From Membranipora membranacea (Eukaryota; Bryozoa; Gymnolaemata; Cheilostomatida; Membraniporidae), in assembly GCA_914767715.1 (NCBI GenBank), contig OU612072.1, positions 26,660,001 through 26,724,000 of the forward strand: DNA of 64,000 bases, given 5' to 3'. Both the position numbers and the translations under genes were made by a program. Position 1 is the stretch's first letter. Each line of letters starts with the position of its first letter. This document shows, one piece after another, positions 46,720-59,664 of the stretch. The notes under the pieces are model-generated. The model was not told the DNA's origin, did no database searches, and was given only the letters and a program-made list of their open reading frames with translations.

Positions 46720-47345
46720 GACTGGGTCAGTAGCTGGCTTTACTACTACTGCTTCACCACGCATAAAGTTGTGCAGTCACAAAACTGCAAACCAGATCTA
46801 GCTACTACTTTGACTCAAGTAATAAATAATTTGTTCTAAGCAGACCACACACTGTGCTACTACTATCTAGAGTAACAGGTGGTATAGCCATCTAATGGGC
46901 TTTCACAGGTGCCTTAGCAGATAAACTCAGTGAGGCCGACATAATTTTATACACCCTGATCAAAAGCACTCTCAATAAGACAAAATGATGTAAATCATTT
47001 CCAACAACAAGTCATTAACAACTTTACTGCCCAGATGTAAAATACAAAGCTCATTGATAGATGTGATATGTTTCGTCCAGCTGTGTGGATAACGCAAATC
47101 AGCTCCACTAGATCAGGGTATTGCAAAGGAGGCTAATCACCCTCTTTGTCTTCAATAACAGATCGTAATTGGTTAACTCCCTGCAATAAATAATCAACAG
47201 ACGCACAAGAATGGGCAATACTGAGTATGCATATATATATATACATTACTCATTTAAAAGTAATATAATTGTGATATGCCATAACATGACATTGTTGATA
47301 TTTACCCTGCTCTATTGAATAGTACTACAGTGACTTTTATTATTA
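46720..47345. repeat. Duplicated segment, copy 1 (partner 58868-59550)
   Basis: Collinear with 58868-59550. Shared words include agaccacacactgtgct-like, cacaggtgccttag, ccagctgtgtggata, ggttaactccctgcaataaa and aataatcaacagacgcaca. On the minus strand both copies preserve one frame beginning PLQYPDL and IHTAGRN; it is long only in the partner and hits TGA earlier here. It may be a decayed coding segment or an unclassified repeat. Confidence 0.65.
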
Positions 47346-49318
47346 CTGAAATACTGAAATCATACTTGCCAAGTGTGAGGGACGAAAAATGCACACTACG
47401 GTAACTTTAATATTGATGATAGGAGTGTAAGGTCCCGTCCTGCACACTTCTCGTGTTTGTTATATCAATCTCTAATTCAAATATTAATCCTATAATTATC
47501 GCATTGATTGGTTTGACACAAGGTAAATTTTGGTTTTATTTTGTGTAATGGTGTAATATGTAATGATGTAATTATATAATGTGTAATGGTTAGCACTCTC
47601 AACTTTATGGACCTCTGAATCTACCTCAGCAATCATTAACTTGTGCCTAACAAGGGTGAGGCTTGAAACAATGTAATTGAGTCTCGAACATGTGGTTGTC
47701 CGTACTATGAAAGTGAAACAACCTTCTAAATTAAATGTGAAATATAATTATGGGTAATAAGGATTTATATGACTGCAGTTATGAAATATTGGATTAAATC
47801 AAAAGGTAGGGCGACTTGTAATACAATGACAGGTATTCCTCTGGCTAAATGCTCGCAAAGACAATTCAATATATGTGGTGACAGCTTCACCTTCAATGAG
47901 ACTCAAGATTCACTTGACCCTCCGCGGGAAATACAAGTGGCAGACTCGCCAATAACAATGGAGCTTCAACAAATTATAATCGATGATCAGTCGATATAAC
48001 CAAGGACTTATCTTTGCCTTGAACTGGAGCTTTATAATAATTATTTTATCAAAGAAATTTCAACCTTGAATATTGCCACGCAATATCAATAAGAGTATAT
48101 TCACAATTCGTCAATTTTTCTGACGGAGAGCTGCTCACTCCCTTCGGCCGAAATTCAATATGTATGTTTCTGAGTAAAATCAATAATCTCACTAAGTTCT
48201 TGATGTGGGACATACATTTATTCAATTATAACTATTTCAACAAAATTCAATCTAAGAAAATTGCACATAACACAACCTTCGTCAAAGCTGTTCCAAAATG
48301 AGCCGATGCTTAGTGTCTCTGCAGCTCTTTATATAGTCACAGCAGGTATTCATCCTAATCGATCTAATCGCTCGCTAAGTGTCGACATTATTACGACATT
48401 TTCTTTGTGTCCGCTTACAATGGTCTTGCCATCTTTCTAAAGAGTTCTCGAACATTTCTATTCCGGTGAAACTATTGTTCCTCCTAAGACCTCCTGTTGA
48501 TCTTTCTACTGTGTTCTCTTGGCATCCGTGATAATAGGGATGAGTAATCAATAAAATATATTTCAATTGGCTTTTGGATCTTCTAAGGTAGCGGCATCGA
48601 CTGATCTACATTCTTTGTTTCCAGTCAGCATCACTTGACAAAGGGGAGGAGTAACTATTAAAATGAAATGAAAATCCAAAGTCTAAATCAAGCTCTTGAA
48701 TATCTTAAATCTAAAACTCCTAAAATATGAAAATCTAAAATAATCTCATCACTCAGTGAGATAAAAACATTCCATTGCTCAACATTGTCTTATCAAGTGA
48801 GGAGTTGTCATTTCACAACAATTCAGCTCATTCACTCTGATTGGCTGACTCTGACAAAAAAACCTGGCATTTTGTTTAACCTATTAATAACACTAGGTAT
48901 AAAACACACATCCCTTGAATCATGTAGCAAGCACTAGTTCAATGACCCGGATATTACTAATCTAATGCAACTCAATGTAAACACAGCAGGATAGTCATTT
49001 AAACTCACGCTGCAAGAAGTTTAGTGTGAGAGGAACAAAAGTATTAGCTAGTAAAAATTGCCTGTGGCTGCAGTAAGATACAGTGTATTTTTGAGATGAC
49101 ATTCTGCACAGCTATTTACAACATGAATATCTACTCCGGGCAATACTGAGAGAAAAATAATAATATTTGGCACTGCGGGGAAACTGAGAAACGAAGGCTA
49201 GAAGACGCTTTATTGAGGTGAGTGCTTCCATAAAAAATAATCGATGTCATGAAGAACACACAAAGACAGTAAATATTCATTTCACACGTTGACACATTTT
49301 AAAACAGTAAAACAAGAA
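47346..49318. other. Gene-poor interval
   Basis: A 76-aa ORF at 47769-47999 is unsupported. I see no splice-consistent gene and no clear repeat. Confidence 0.3.
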
Positions 49319-49642
49319 TCAAAATTTTAGAAAAAGCTCCAGAGCTTTCACCTCTGATTTTAGTTCCTGCATTCGCAGGCTTTCGTCTGTTGAGTTTGTC
49401 GCTTGGCTAATGTCATGCTTCATGGTGTTGCTTTTTTCCTCAGCAGAGATAGCCTGCAGCGCCCTCCGCTTTGCCTCTTTTAATGCTGGTGCTTCTTTTG
49501 TCCTTTGATTTTGATAGGCTGATTTGAGAGGCCTGGAGGTTGGAGAAAGTTTCAACTGCTTCCTCAATTGAAGAAACCGGAGAGCCTTCTCTTTGCCAAC
49601 ATACTTCCTCAGGATGAGCTCTAAAATTGGAGAATGATACAT
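49319..49642 (-). CDS. Small basic coiled-coil protein or exon
   Basis: This 107-aa ORF begins MYHSPILELILRKYVGKEKA directly after a good acceptor (tttggtttag) and ends QELKSEVKALELFLKF. It is rich in Lys/Glu/Leu with heptad-like spacing (coiled coil likely from about residue 85). A possible non-coding first exon ends in a GTAAGA donor near 50268 (minus). An overlapping frame is also open, which lowers confidence. No family recognised. Confidence 0.4.
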   Translation of the reverse strand: MYHSPILELILRKYVGKEKALRFLQLRKQLKLSPTSRPLKSAYQNQRTKEAPALKEAKRRALQAISAEEKSNTMKHDISQATNSTDESLRMQELKSEVKALELFLKF

Positions 49643-50325
49643 CTAAACCAAAAGTAACTATCATTAGACAATCCATTTCTTCCACTGCATGCGAGTATCA
49701 CAGTTTCGATCAATATTATTTAGCTTTAAAGTTTGTTTGCTGATATGAATTGTTTACTGTATCAGCATGGAATTTTTGATTTGTTATGGTGAATGAATTT
49801 TGTGTTTGATTAATCGGACTGTAATTTGGAGTTGTTCACTCCTTGTCTCAAATCCCAAATAATAAAATATCCTCCAATTTTCTGTTTTAGAATCCGCGAT
49901 ATGTATGGTTCAAGTAGTGCAAATGCAATGGTAGCAGATCTGGACTTATAATTGCTGATAATTCGGTTATTAAAGAGAGACTTCAAAAACACAACTGAAC
50001 TGTTGATCAACAATACCTCAGCGGTAAGTAGAGCTACTATCGTACAATGTGCGCTAGCCTCAACTACTGAGCACTGGTTTAGATTTGAGTTTGGTGCAAT
50101 TCTCGGTGGAATTGCTCAAGGATTTATTTTAAACAATAATAACAAAATATAAATATGGTTCTATTCGTCAGGCAATAAATCAATCAATAATTTTACAATA
50201 ATATCTTAGCATTTATCATTTAGTCATAAAAATACATAAACATTCAAAATCTTTATAATAAGATCTTACCCTTGGTGCAGATGACCTCGAATTCAGTGTG
50301 ATATTCAGTGTGATATCTCTGTGTA

Positions 50326-50710
50326 TTGAAACTATGTTAGACTGGGTTCCTCGCTGTGAGTCGCGGTATATGTATCTCTTTATATCTAAGCTATGTTAGA
50401 CTAAGTTCCTCGCTGTGAATCGCGGTATTTGTATCTAAGCTATGTTAGACTGATTTCCTCGCTGTGAATCGCGGTATTTGCATCTAAGCTATGTTAGACT
50501 GATTTCCTCGCTGTGAATCGCGGTATTTGTATCTAGGCTATGTTAGACTAGGTTCCTCGCTGTGAATCGCGGTATATGTATCTCTTTATATCTAAGCTAT
50601 GTTAGACTAAGTTCCTCGCTGTGAATCGCGGTATATGTATCTCTTTTATCTAAGCTATGTTAGACTAGGTTCCTCGCTGTGAATCGCGGTATTTGTATCT
50701 CTGTATATCT
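50326..50710. repeat. 49/59-bp mixed minisatellite
   Basis: About seven units share ctatgttagact and cctcgctgtgaatcgcggta. Some carry an extra tatctctttata block, giving 59-bp units beside 49-bp ones. The unit types are interspersed. Confidence 0.9.
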
Positions 50711-50769
50711 TGCCAAAAGCTCTGTTGGCTGAATTTGTCTAAAGTTTTTAGACAATTTTCCTCTCTGTA

Positions 50770-51315
50770 GATGTGCCTCCTTGGGCTGACTGAATCAGAT
50801 AATTCTCTGATTAAATCTGTAATGCTGTACGTCGTTAACCCGCTCTCTGGCGCTGACTGAATTGTTGTCTTCTTAGTTGAAGAATAGGCCTCCTTGGGCT
50901 GAGTAAATCAGATAGTTATCTGATTAAATGTGTAATGCCGTCTGTCGTGAACCCGCTCTCTGGCGCTGACTGAATTTGTTATCTTCTTGTTGAAGAATAG
51001 GCCTCCTTGGGCTGAGTGAATCAGATAGTTATCTGATTAGATGTGTAACGCTGTATGTCGTGAACCCGCCTCCTGGCGCTGACTGAATTGTTGTCTTCTT
51101 AGTTGAAGAATAGGCCTCCTCGGGCTGAGTGAATCAGATAGTTATCTGATTAAATGTGTAATGCCGTATGTCGTGAACCCGCCTCCTGGCGCTGACTGAA
51201 TTGTTGTCTTCTTAGTTGAAGAATAGGCCTCCTCGGGCTGAGTGAATCAGATAGTTATCTGATTAAATGTGTAATGCCGTATGTCGTGAACCCGCCTCCT
51301 GGCGCTGACTGATTT
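50770..51315. repeat. 113-bp tandem repeat, 5 units
   Basis: Unit starts (gcctcc) are at 50774, 50888, 51001, 51113 and 51227, periods 112-114. Each unit holds a near-palindrome aatcagatagttatctgatt and the words acccgc and tggcgctgactgaa. Confidence 0.9.
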
Positions 51316-51539
51316 TTACAAGTGTCCATCAGGCTTTTATAGTGCTGGTTTGCTGTCCTGTTATTGTGCAACGTTTGCATTTACAGGTGTAAAGGTGTTT
51401 ACCTTGTTGTTGGTTTTAGCCTCAATTTCGTCATTACTCTCTTTTGATTTGCGTGTTTTGTCAGTTTTAATTATCTAGCTGTCAAAACATGGTTAGTCTG
51501 TCCTTTGCTTGACCTTACCTCATTTTTGTTTTGGTTATT

Positions 51540-51850
51540 TTTAGGTAATTTATGGTGTCAAGTGCACCTGTTTATCCATGGTGTAATCTGTTGGTTTACC
51601 TGATTTTGCAATCTTTCCAGGGTTGTTTTGAAGATCTTTAGTGACTTCTATTGCTCGTTATTTTCAAAATAGCTTATGGTGTCAACTGCACTTGTTATGT
51701 GCAATATATTGGATTTCTAATTTCGCAATCTTTCCAGGGTTGATTCACGTGCCCAAAGATCTCGTGACTCTGTGGTTATTTTGAAGATGTTTTGTGACTT
51801 CTGTTGTTTTCCCGTTGTTTGATTCTCCACGGGTTGTTGCACGTGCCCAG
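51540..51850. repeat. Third short tandem repeat, ~120 bp units
   Basis: ttatggtgtcaagtgcacct recurs as ttatggtgtcaactgcactt about 118 bp later, and gcaatctttccagggttg recurs likewise. It directly follows the two other minisatellites. Confidence 0.6.
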
Positions 51851-52942
51851 ATTTCTCATGGCCCTGTGATTATGTTTTGTTATATTTCAATACGCCCTCA
51901 GTGTATTATTCCCTCTATTTACTACAATATTACTATTTTCCATTACCATATAGCCTGTGTCTAGATAAATCTCAATAATGATAACCTATGATGTTTAAGC
52001 CTTAACCTAAACTACCCGTCACCATGCACTGAATGCCTAAGTATGTATCCGTTGGGTCTCAGTTTAAGCTCTTAGTAATAATTGAATTTAAACTAACTTT
52101 ACTTTGTTTTGTTTTACAGATTATGTGGGTTAATGGTGATATCCTGTCTTCACAGTACAGTGTGCAAGCTTAATTATCTAAAGAATACTCTACCACACTA
52201 CTGTCAGAACTCATCTCATATCTATAACTTTAAAGTCTTTGGTTCTCATATCATCAATTCGAAGCCAGCGAACAAGCAGCAAAGCTCTCACAACAAGCAG
52301 GTCAAGCCTATAATAATCACGCCGAAACAGATCACCATAGCTATTCAAATTGACAACATGTGGATGACAATGGAACTTATGAGAAATAAATATAATCAGA
52401 AACAGTGCTATTTGTGTTATAATGTCTGGTGACCTAGAGTTCACCCTTAGTCTTAGTTTTTGACTTTTGCACGCTCATTGTTTTTCTCCACTTTTAGAAA
52501 CCAATCACCGATAATAGGTGCAGAGGTAATTATTTTTGACAGGTGTCATATTTTATGGGAGTTCTAATCCAGCTTATGAGTGGTTATCAATTTTTATGGT
52601 TGCGGTCCAGGGTCTGGTACAGAAATGTGTTTGTTGAATATTAACTAGTTATTTATTGGTCTGCGTCTTTATATGATATGTGATTGACCTTTAGTTTTGT
52701 ACTGTCGCACTTAATAATAAATCATTTGAGAATAAGGATACTTCAATACCGTGTTGTGTAAGTGATCGTTGCACATTCGGAAGAAAATATGGTTGCTCTT
52801 ATACACTAAGGTAATTATAAAACATGATGTCCTTCATGATGATTACATAAGAAAATGTCATCTGACAACTGGGAGGATGATTATGATAATGCTTGGCTTT
52901 TATATCCGCGTAGGATATTTATCAAAATTTGATTTGCCCTAC
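51851..52942. other. Gene-poor interval
   Basis: ORFs at 52109-52432 (plus) and 52211-52444 (minus) overlap each other and have no recognisable domain. Nothing else is seen. Confidence 0.3.
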
Positions 52943-53465
52943 CTTCTTGCGATGGTCTCTCTCTAGAAGTCTTTTTTTTATGCACAGCTGCTGGGGTACT
53001 GGTACAAGCCGGGGTACTAAGCACATCCATCTGATTTTCAGTCCCGATAGCTCCTGACATGTTAGACATTGGTGTCCGAAACCCTGCCATACCTGAAGAC
53101 TTTGAGCAAGCTGTAATTATATGTAGTAATGAGAAAGGGTGAAGCCATTAATGTGTGTCATGGCTTACAAGTTAACTATTTGCATATCATGTGATTTCAA
53201 ACCAATTAATCCAGATCCCTGCAAAAATTGCACTTTTTTAATATATAATATGTTAGGTGTAATTAGGCTGATATCTCTCTTTTGCATCTCTGGATTTCCT
53301 TTGTTCGCTGCTGTGTCTAACTCGGAATTTGAGGTGCTAGGCGGATCATTTTTATTTGCAGGGTCGGGGCGCCTGCTCGTGTCTGGCATGACAGTTTCAC
53401 TAGGTTTAAATGCAGCTTCAGTCTGATCTAAAAGGTCTGGTTGCGGTATGGCCTTGCTTCATGTT
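52943..53465 (-). CDS. Candidate low-complexity exons 3' of the family gene
   Basis: Exon 52943-53110 has good acceptor and donor sites and encodes 55 residues rich in Ser/Thr/Pro (MAGFRTPMSNMSGAIGTENQ, STPACTSTPAAVHKKK). Further upstream on this strand about 53230-53455 encodes TEAAFKPSETVMPDTSRRPD and SNSELDTAANKGNPEMQKRD, preceded in frame by TGA. They could be C-terminal exons of the gene at 53466-57524 or of another one. I cannot fix how they join. Confidence 0.35.
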
Positions 53466-56400
53466 TTAGGTGTAGCTATCACCAATGAAGATGTGTCTGA
53501 AATTGGAATGAAAAGTAATAGCTGTCTGAATATGACATATGGGTTTTATTATATGCTGTTAGTTTCTTCATTGCTAGTGGTTGTCACTTGCATATTGAAG
53601 CAGCTGAAGGTTAGCGCTGCATGATTTCAACAACAAGCTGATGCAAAAGTTTTAGCTGGTTATTTACTTAGCATATTTGCTTAGGCAAAGGTCAACACAT
53701 CCCTTCATAATGACAATAGCAGTTTTGAGATTAGTATGTGGTTTACTCTTAGAATGAATCACATTATGTGTGAGCTAGCCTGTGCGTTGAAAGCAAAATT
53801 CCAAGTATCAGCATATTGAGGTCAACAAATCATGTGGTCTTGTAACCTCAGATCAGCTCATAGAATTTGTTTGATGTGATCGTAGAGGGAAAACTGTTTA
53901 CTAGCATTTGTAAAATTCGTAAGATGTAGCACTTGTATTTTAAATATTATCTTGTATGTACACTCACTGCCGGGCATTTAATTAGACTGGGTTCACCCTC
54001 AGTGTCATATTCATCATTCATTACCTTGATATAATCCAGTTTGAAGACAAAGACGAGTTATGCATAGCCAGAATAGTTAGAGTATTCCTTGACGTCTCAC
54101 TTGAGGATGCCAGCTGTTGAATGTGACTGAGATTAACAAGGAGGCTTCGTAATGTCCTCACATCGATTGTGTCCAAAGCTGGATGATTTAGCCGCTGCTT
54201 GTCAATAAACAAGAGCAGTCTCAAAAGGGACAGTCTGGCATTGCTCCCGGATATTTCATGCTTGTCATCTAGATAAAAAGGTTAACATACATAGAGGTTT
54301 ACAACCCCAGTATATGATGTGTTGCAATAACCAGCACTATTTTGTGATTCCAGTCAGATAACGCTTTTGATAGCTCTGACTAGATTTTGAGTTTTTTTTT
54401 ATAATTAAATTGAGCTTACTGCGAATTTTTGGCAGTGCCTATTCAAGCATTGTCCTGAGAGCTGGTGGAACCACAAACATCATCTCTATGACAATGTTAA
54501 CTAAAATATATCCCAAAAAAAATCTATGAATAATGGTTTTAATTGCAACATAATATAAATGGCCTAATACTTCAAATTTCCTATATTGTTCTACCAACCT
54601 ATCATTGATTTTAGGTCGTGAAGAATCACCAGCTGCGCTACCATGTAATCTCCCACATGAACTTCTTCCTCCGAACAGAGAAGGGCTAGCGGTCGCTTGA
54701 CTCCGGTTAGCTCCTTACTGAGCTGAGCCTGCAGACTAGACTTATCCAGGCCTTCTGTCTCTACATCACGATCATCAAGCTCTGTGCGTAGAGCATGAAC
54801 CTATAGGTAAGATGTTGGTACATCAGTTATATTACTGAAAAATTAAGCCAATTGACAAACTCTCCATTATTATCTTAGATTAAAAAAAAAGATGATCTAA
54901 CTTAAAATGATGTTAAGAGTGACCAGCCTCCCTTACTGAAGTAGAGCTCGTGGCTGTCTTTGAGTTAAAATTAAATAGTTTCAAAGCAAGGGTTCACTGG
55001 TACTCTCATCTTGCCTTGTTTTGTGTACAAGTAATCTTGCGACCTATAGAGTTATTACATTATATGAGATAATCTCCAAAGAAGAAAAAATCACTCACAT
55101 TGAGATTATCATAGGCTGATATCTGTCCAACCGGCCTATCATTCCATCGACTTGTTTCCTGGATTACCTCCATTCTAGCACACATAGATAGATACTTAGG
55201 CTTTGTTAGATCCTGGTTAGTCAGGACAAGACGGAGGTCAATGCCGCAGTGGCAGGGAAAGTGGCCATTCACCTGATTGCCTGACTCAAATGCCCTTGCT
55301 GGAGAATCACCTTGAGAACATGAATTACGATAGAATCAGTAGCCTATCTTTATTTTCTTTCACTTTAGGATGTTTGCAATGATGATATTATGGAAAGCTA
55401 AAGCGAGCATTTGATGATGACTGGTTACACAATTATTATTAGACCCTACTATCATGATATTGATAGATATATAAACCTCTACTGCTTCAATTTATTCTCG
55501 AGAACAAGGTATGAGTTCAATTGCATGTAACTGAAATTTACCTATGCCAACTCTCATTTTTGAGTGGTAGACGATCCCTAAATGGGACACTGATGGCAGC
55601 AGAGATTTTAGATCTTCAATTCGGTAGGGTGTATAGAGCATCTGATCCTTTGTTGAGCTGTTTGATCTAATGAAAATATAAATCTCTGGTCGTTCTATCA
55701 GGCTGATTATAGAATCAAGAGACCAAAAACATGAGCAGTCCGTTTAGTATGATGTTTGAAAGGTGTCGATCAATGATCATGCAATGCACAGTACATGTTC
55801 AGATATTGTGTTACTCTCCCTTTGATCTGCCAGCCAATCCGAAAACCACAACTGCTTTATAGCGTTATAATGCAATATGTACTATGATGATAATATATCC
55901 TTACTCTGTGGTACGAAGTTCTAAGTAAGCTTGTCTGCAGAACAGGCTACTAGACTGAGCCTCTGTAGTGTGAAACCAGATATTTCTATCACACTATACA
56001 CCAAATAATAATTGACTATGAAACTCCCCAGAAAGTTTTCGATAACTTGTAGCCGTTGGGCTACACAGCCACTGATATGTCACCTAGTTTTAAATCTTTG
56101 ACAAAAAGTCTTCATAGAGGTACAATATGCTTACTCTGAGATGTTATCATGAATGAATAGCCTCTGCAAGACACTCACTTTTTTCCACCTTCTTTATATT
56201 CCGCAGGTGTGAGGTATACTAGAGGATCATAGATAAGTGAGAGAAGAACAAGGAAATGACTAAATGAGCCGACGGTAGAATGATCGTGCCAGACGACAAA
56301 CATACAGGAGGAAATCATTTCATTCAGCTCTTCTATACTCTGTGCATTACAATGAATACCTTGAAAATAATAACACCAAGGTTAAGACAATAAGCAAGTG

Positions 56401-57524
56401 ATCAAGTTTCACTGTGATCACTGGTCATTTTGATTACCAGACAAATGGTAAATACTTACAGCATCTACATCTTCTCAGATTATGCAGAAAATTTAATTTG
56501 ATACAAGACATGCTTTGCTGATATTTTCATTACCTCTGATGTTGACTTGTGTGTAGATTTATGTAGCTGGTAAAAATACAGTTAAATGTTTATTGACTGA
56601 TCTAACCTACCCTTTATACGTAACTGTTTTATAACTTAATCTATGTCATCAGCTGCGTTAAAATGATTGCGGTGCAGCCCTAGGCTTAGATGCTGGTGAA
56701 GAAGCTTATCAAGAATTTTCTGCATACTGTATGCTCGCCCTTCAGTTCTGATACTGTGTTTTCTAGCTCTCCTCCTTCTCCTATTCTTCAAACACTCAAC
56801 AGTGATTGGGACAATGGGGACGCCGATATCAAGCTCCTCTCGTGAAATCATGTCCCTTGTCTCTTGTTTCAGCTGGTCTCTGGTAGGATAAAGTGCTGTT
56901 AATGGAAACTTGGCCCCATCCCATTCTCCTGGTCCGGTTGCTCAAATATCCCCTCATCAATGGCAAATTGTTTGAGGATCTGATTGCCATTTGACGCTAT
57001 TTTTTTCCATTTCTCAAGAATACAGGGAAATTCCTAGCTAACGCAGAGAAGTTTGGTCTGCCATTAGCTTCTATTGTTGCCTCTATGTGTTCTTTTGTTA
57101 TTCCCTATCAAACACATAGTTTTCTGATTTTAGCTCATAGATTGGCCTAGTGTTTTCACACTTTACGAGTGCAACTTCTCTCCTAAGATTTTGCATTGTT
57201 CTCATGGAAACGTTACGTGCCATGACAGCGGTATGTGCGCTTTCAACTGCGATTTGACCGACCACAGCTAAAGCTCCCCTAATTATTTCCTCTCTCTCTG
57301 TGTTTTCTATATGTGGAGCTAGGGCTGGTCAATCTGGAACTTGGCTGCCAAATGCAATAGCATTTCTTCTTAACTTTCCATAGACATATTTATGAGTCTC
57401 AGTCATACATTCCGAGCAGTTTTTGTATTGATGTTTGTGTTTCTCATCATTAGAAAGCCGATCCCATGCAAGTAAGTCAAAATGATTGAGAAATCCGTCT
57501 CTATCTCTATTGGTGTAGGACAAC
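53466..57524 (-). pseudogene. Member of an uncharacterised repeated family, 5' half decayed
   Basis: The 3' half is a clean phase-consistent series: exons 56179-56359, 55542-55666, 55099-55310, 54599-54800, 54025-54268 and a short last exon 53466-53496. It encodes in order VVWHDHSTVGSFSHFLVLLS, YDPLVYLTPAEY, DQMLYTPYRIEDL, HFPCHCGIDLR, SRWNDRPVGQI, a SAP-like segment VHALRTELDDRDVETEGLDK, and VAQLVILHDLKSM. The 5' part (56640-57524) reads GFLNHFDLLAWDRLSNDEKH, CSECMTETHKY, REEIIRGALAVVGQIAVESA, NFSALARNFPVF, EKWKKIASNGNQILKQFAID and SREELDIGVPIVPITVECLK. It has an in-frame TGA at 57329-57331 and frame changes near 57100, 57010 and 56905. From memory this resembles a multi-copy family with a WHDHST motif, a zinc-ribbon-like CxC and LHDxK, seen in sponges and cnidarians, of unknown role and possibly transposon-related. 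Hidden short introns could explain some frame changes. Confidence 0.6.
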
Positions 57525-58182
57525 CTATAAAAAATTAAGTTTGCTTACAGTGTTGATTTTGAGCTGCCCATCTAATCTAGTGAAAGGTTTTTGGTGTTGC
57601 AATATTGATTTTTTGGTATCATTAACCTGAACAAGTTGAATTAACATAGATGGCAGCTATTAATAGATAATAAGGTTCAGCCAAATAAAAACAGCGGAGC
57701 GTCGATGAAGCAAATCAGAAAAGTAAGGCATTATCAGCTTAAATTAGTAAAACATCATAATATAAAGTTGCACATTAATATATAAGTTATCACGTACTTA
57801 CACAAGTCTCCCTATTTAGGTGGGATCCTCCAGATTTCCACACCCACTTTTGCCCACTTCCCACTCTTTATATTTCTCACTTTTTCCTCCAGATTTGAGA
57901 GAAAACAGCCCTATTTCAATTTTTTAGTAGCTATCCAAGCACTTGTTGATGAGTTACTGGTAAGGTCTTTGCATCAAATTAAAAAGAATTGTGCTATTCA
58001 ATAATTTTAACAAATTTAGCCATTCTAAGTGGCTAGAAACACTGTCAGAGCATCAGCGGTCGGGGCTTCATCCCAGACCCCACTGGGAGCTCACACCGCC
58101 CCCAAACCCCAGGTGGATCGCTCATCGGGTGCTTCGCATCCTCAAGGCACCGCAGCGCGATGCAGTATCTCTGTAAATTGAA
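57525..58182. other. Gene-poor interval
   Basis: No supported exon. A GC-richer patch at about 58050-58160 stands out in composition but shows no domain. Confidence 0.3.
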
Positions 58183-58867
58183 ATCTCGGTCGGGTTATCA
58201 ACAAGATTGGTATCATAATAATCCAACCTGAACAAGTGGGATTTGATTGCTATTTTGATTCGAGTGGTATCGATATAAAAATTTCCAAACAGGCAATTAT
58301 AAACAAGATGAGTTTTGCCCTACAAAATTGCCAGTTTGCTTTATCACATAACTTGAAATGATATTGCTTTCAACCTTTTATGTAATGAGCATTCAATCAC
58401 TTAATGTTTCTTCATCTCAATTGGTATTTAAAAAATGTGTTCGGAATGTTCAGGTTTAGACGAAAGCCTACTAGTGCACACCTGAATATAAGCTGTCAGG
58501 ATATCACACATGTTGAGCATTGGTCCCCCACAAAGTTTTTTATTTGATTATGTTTTCTTAAACATTGTATTCCACTGAGCAATTCTATTTCATATTGATC
58601 CAAGCTGGCATTTTGTTTTGACAACCAACAGTATGCTTTATTTTGTTTAAACAATGTTATCTCAATAACTATATTTCTGTTTGGTGTAGGAATCTAATTA
58701 GCTCAATGAGAGATACTACAAATTTACATGCTGTTAAGTCAGCATAAGAATTGCAGCTTGCTCACTCAACTGATAAAAACAACTGAAAAGATAAGTCATG
58801 ATAAATGAGCGGACTGGTATTTATGAGTTGGCTAAACTCTATACAGAACATTTGTAGTTTTTTTCTT
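58183..58867. repeat. Tandem duplication, left copy (partner 59665-60420)
   Basis: Collinear with 59665-60420. Shared words include gttatcaacaagat/gttatcgacaagat, ttgccctaca, ggaatgttcaggtttaga, tagtgcacacctgaatata and gctgtcaggatat. No coding content recognised. Confidence 0.65.
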
Positions 58868-59550
58868 ACTGGGTCAGGTGCTGGCTTTACTGAACTGTCA
58901 TATAGTCAACACACATAGAATTGTGCAATCACAATATTACATTCCATACCCAGCCACTGACACTCAAGTAACAAATACATTGTTTTACACAGACCACACA
59001 CCGTACTGCTATTAACTACAAAGTAACAGGTGGTCAAGTCATCTGAGGAGCCTTCACAGGTGCCTTAGAAAATTACATCAGATAGGCTGTTATCTACACC
59101 ACAATCAAAAGCACTGCCAACTGTATGACAGGTAATGAGCAGTATTGTGTTGGGAGGAGACAAATCACCCCAAATGATCTACCTCCTTTCCAACAACAAG
59201 TCAATAAAAATTCCACTGCCCAGATGTACAATACGCAGACCATTGATAGCTTGTGCGTGTTTCGCCCAGCTGTGTGGATAGCACAAATCTGCTCCAATAG
59301 ATCAGGATATTGCAAAGGAGGCCAATCGCCTTTCTTCTAGCTCTTTGTCTTCAGTGACAGATCGTAACTGGTTAATTCCCTGCAATAAATAATCAACAGA
59401 CGCACAAAAGTGGGCAAAACTGAGTATGCATGTATATATATACATTACTCATTCAACAAATACTATAATTGTTATATGGCATAACACTGTTAAGTATTGA
59501 AAATTACCTTGCTCAATTGAATAGTATTACAGTAAATTTTACTATAACTA
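58868..59550. repeat. Duplicated segment, copy 2 (partner 46720-47345)
   Basis: Lies between the two halves of the 58.2/59.7 kb duplication, and matches the segment 12 kb upstream. The minus-strand frame starting MQYPDLLEQICAIHTAGRN is open for 73 codons, but no family is recognised. Confidence 0.65.
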
Positions 59551-59664
59551 CTCCGCTTTTCATTTTACGATTGGCATTATTATAAATACAATCTATATAA
59601 ATACTGTTGATCCGTCTAGTCTACATCCAGTTACTATCGTTGTAATATTTACATAACTATCTAC

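Noticed and set aside
50326-51315. CRISPR-like array of repeats
   Set aside because: Units are contiguous minisatellites without unique spacers, in an animal genome.
22688-57331. Reassigned TGA codon, suggested by several in-frame TGA codons
   Set aside because: The YHYH gene ends at a TGA, and the other in-frame TGAs are in fragments with additional damage. Ordinary pseudogene decay is simpler.
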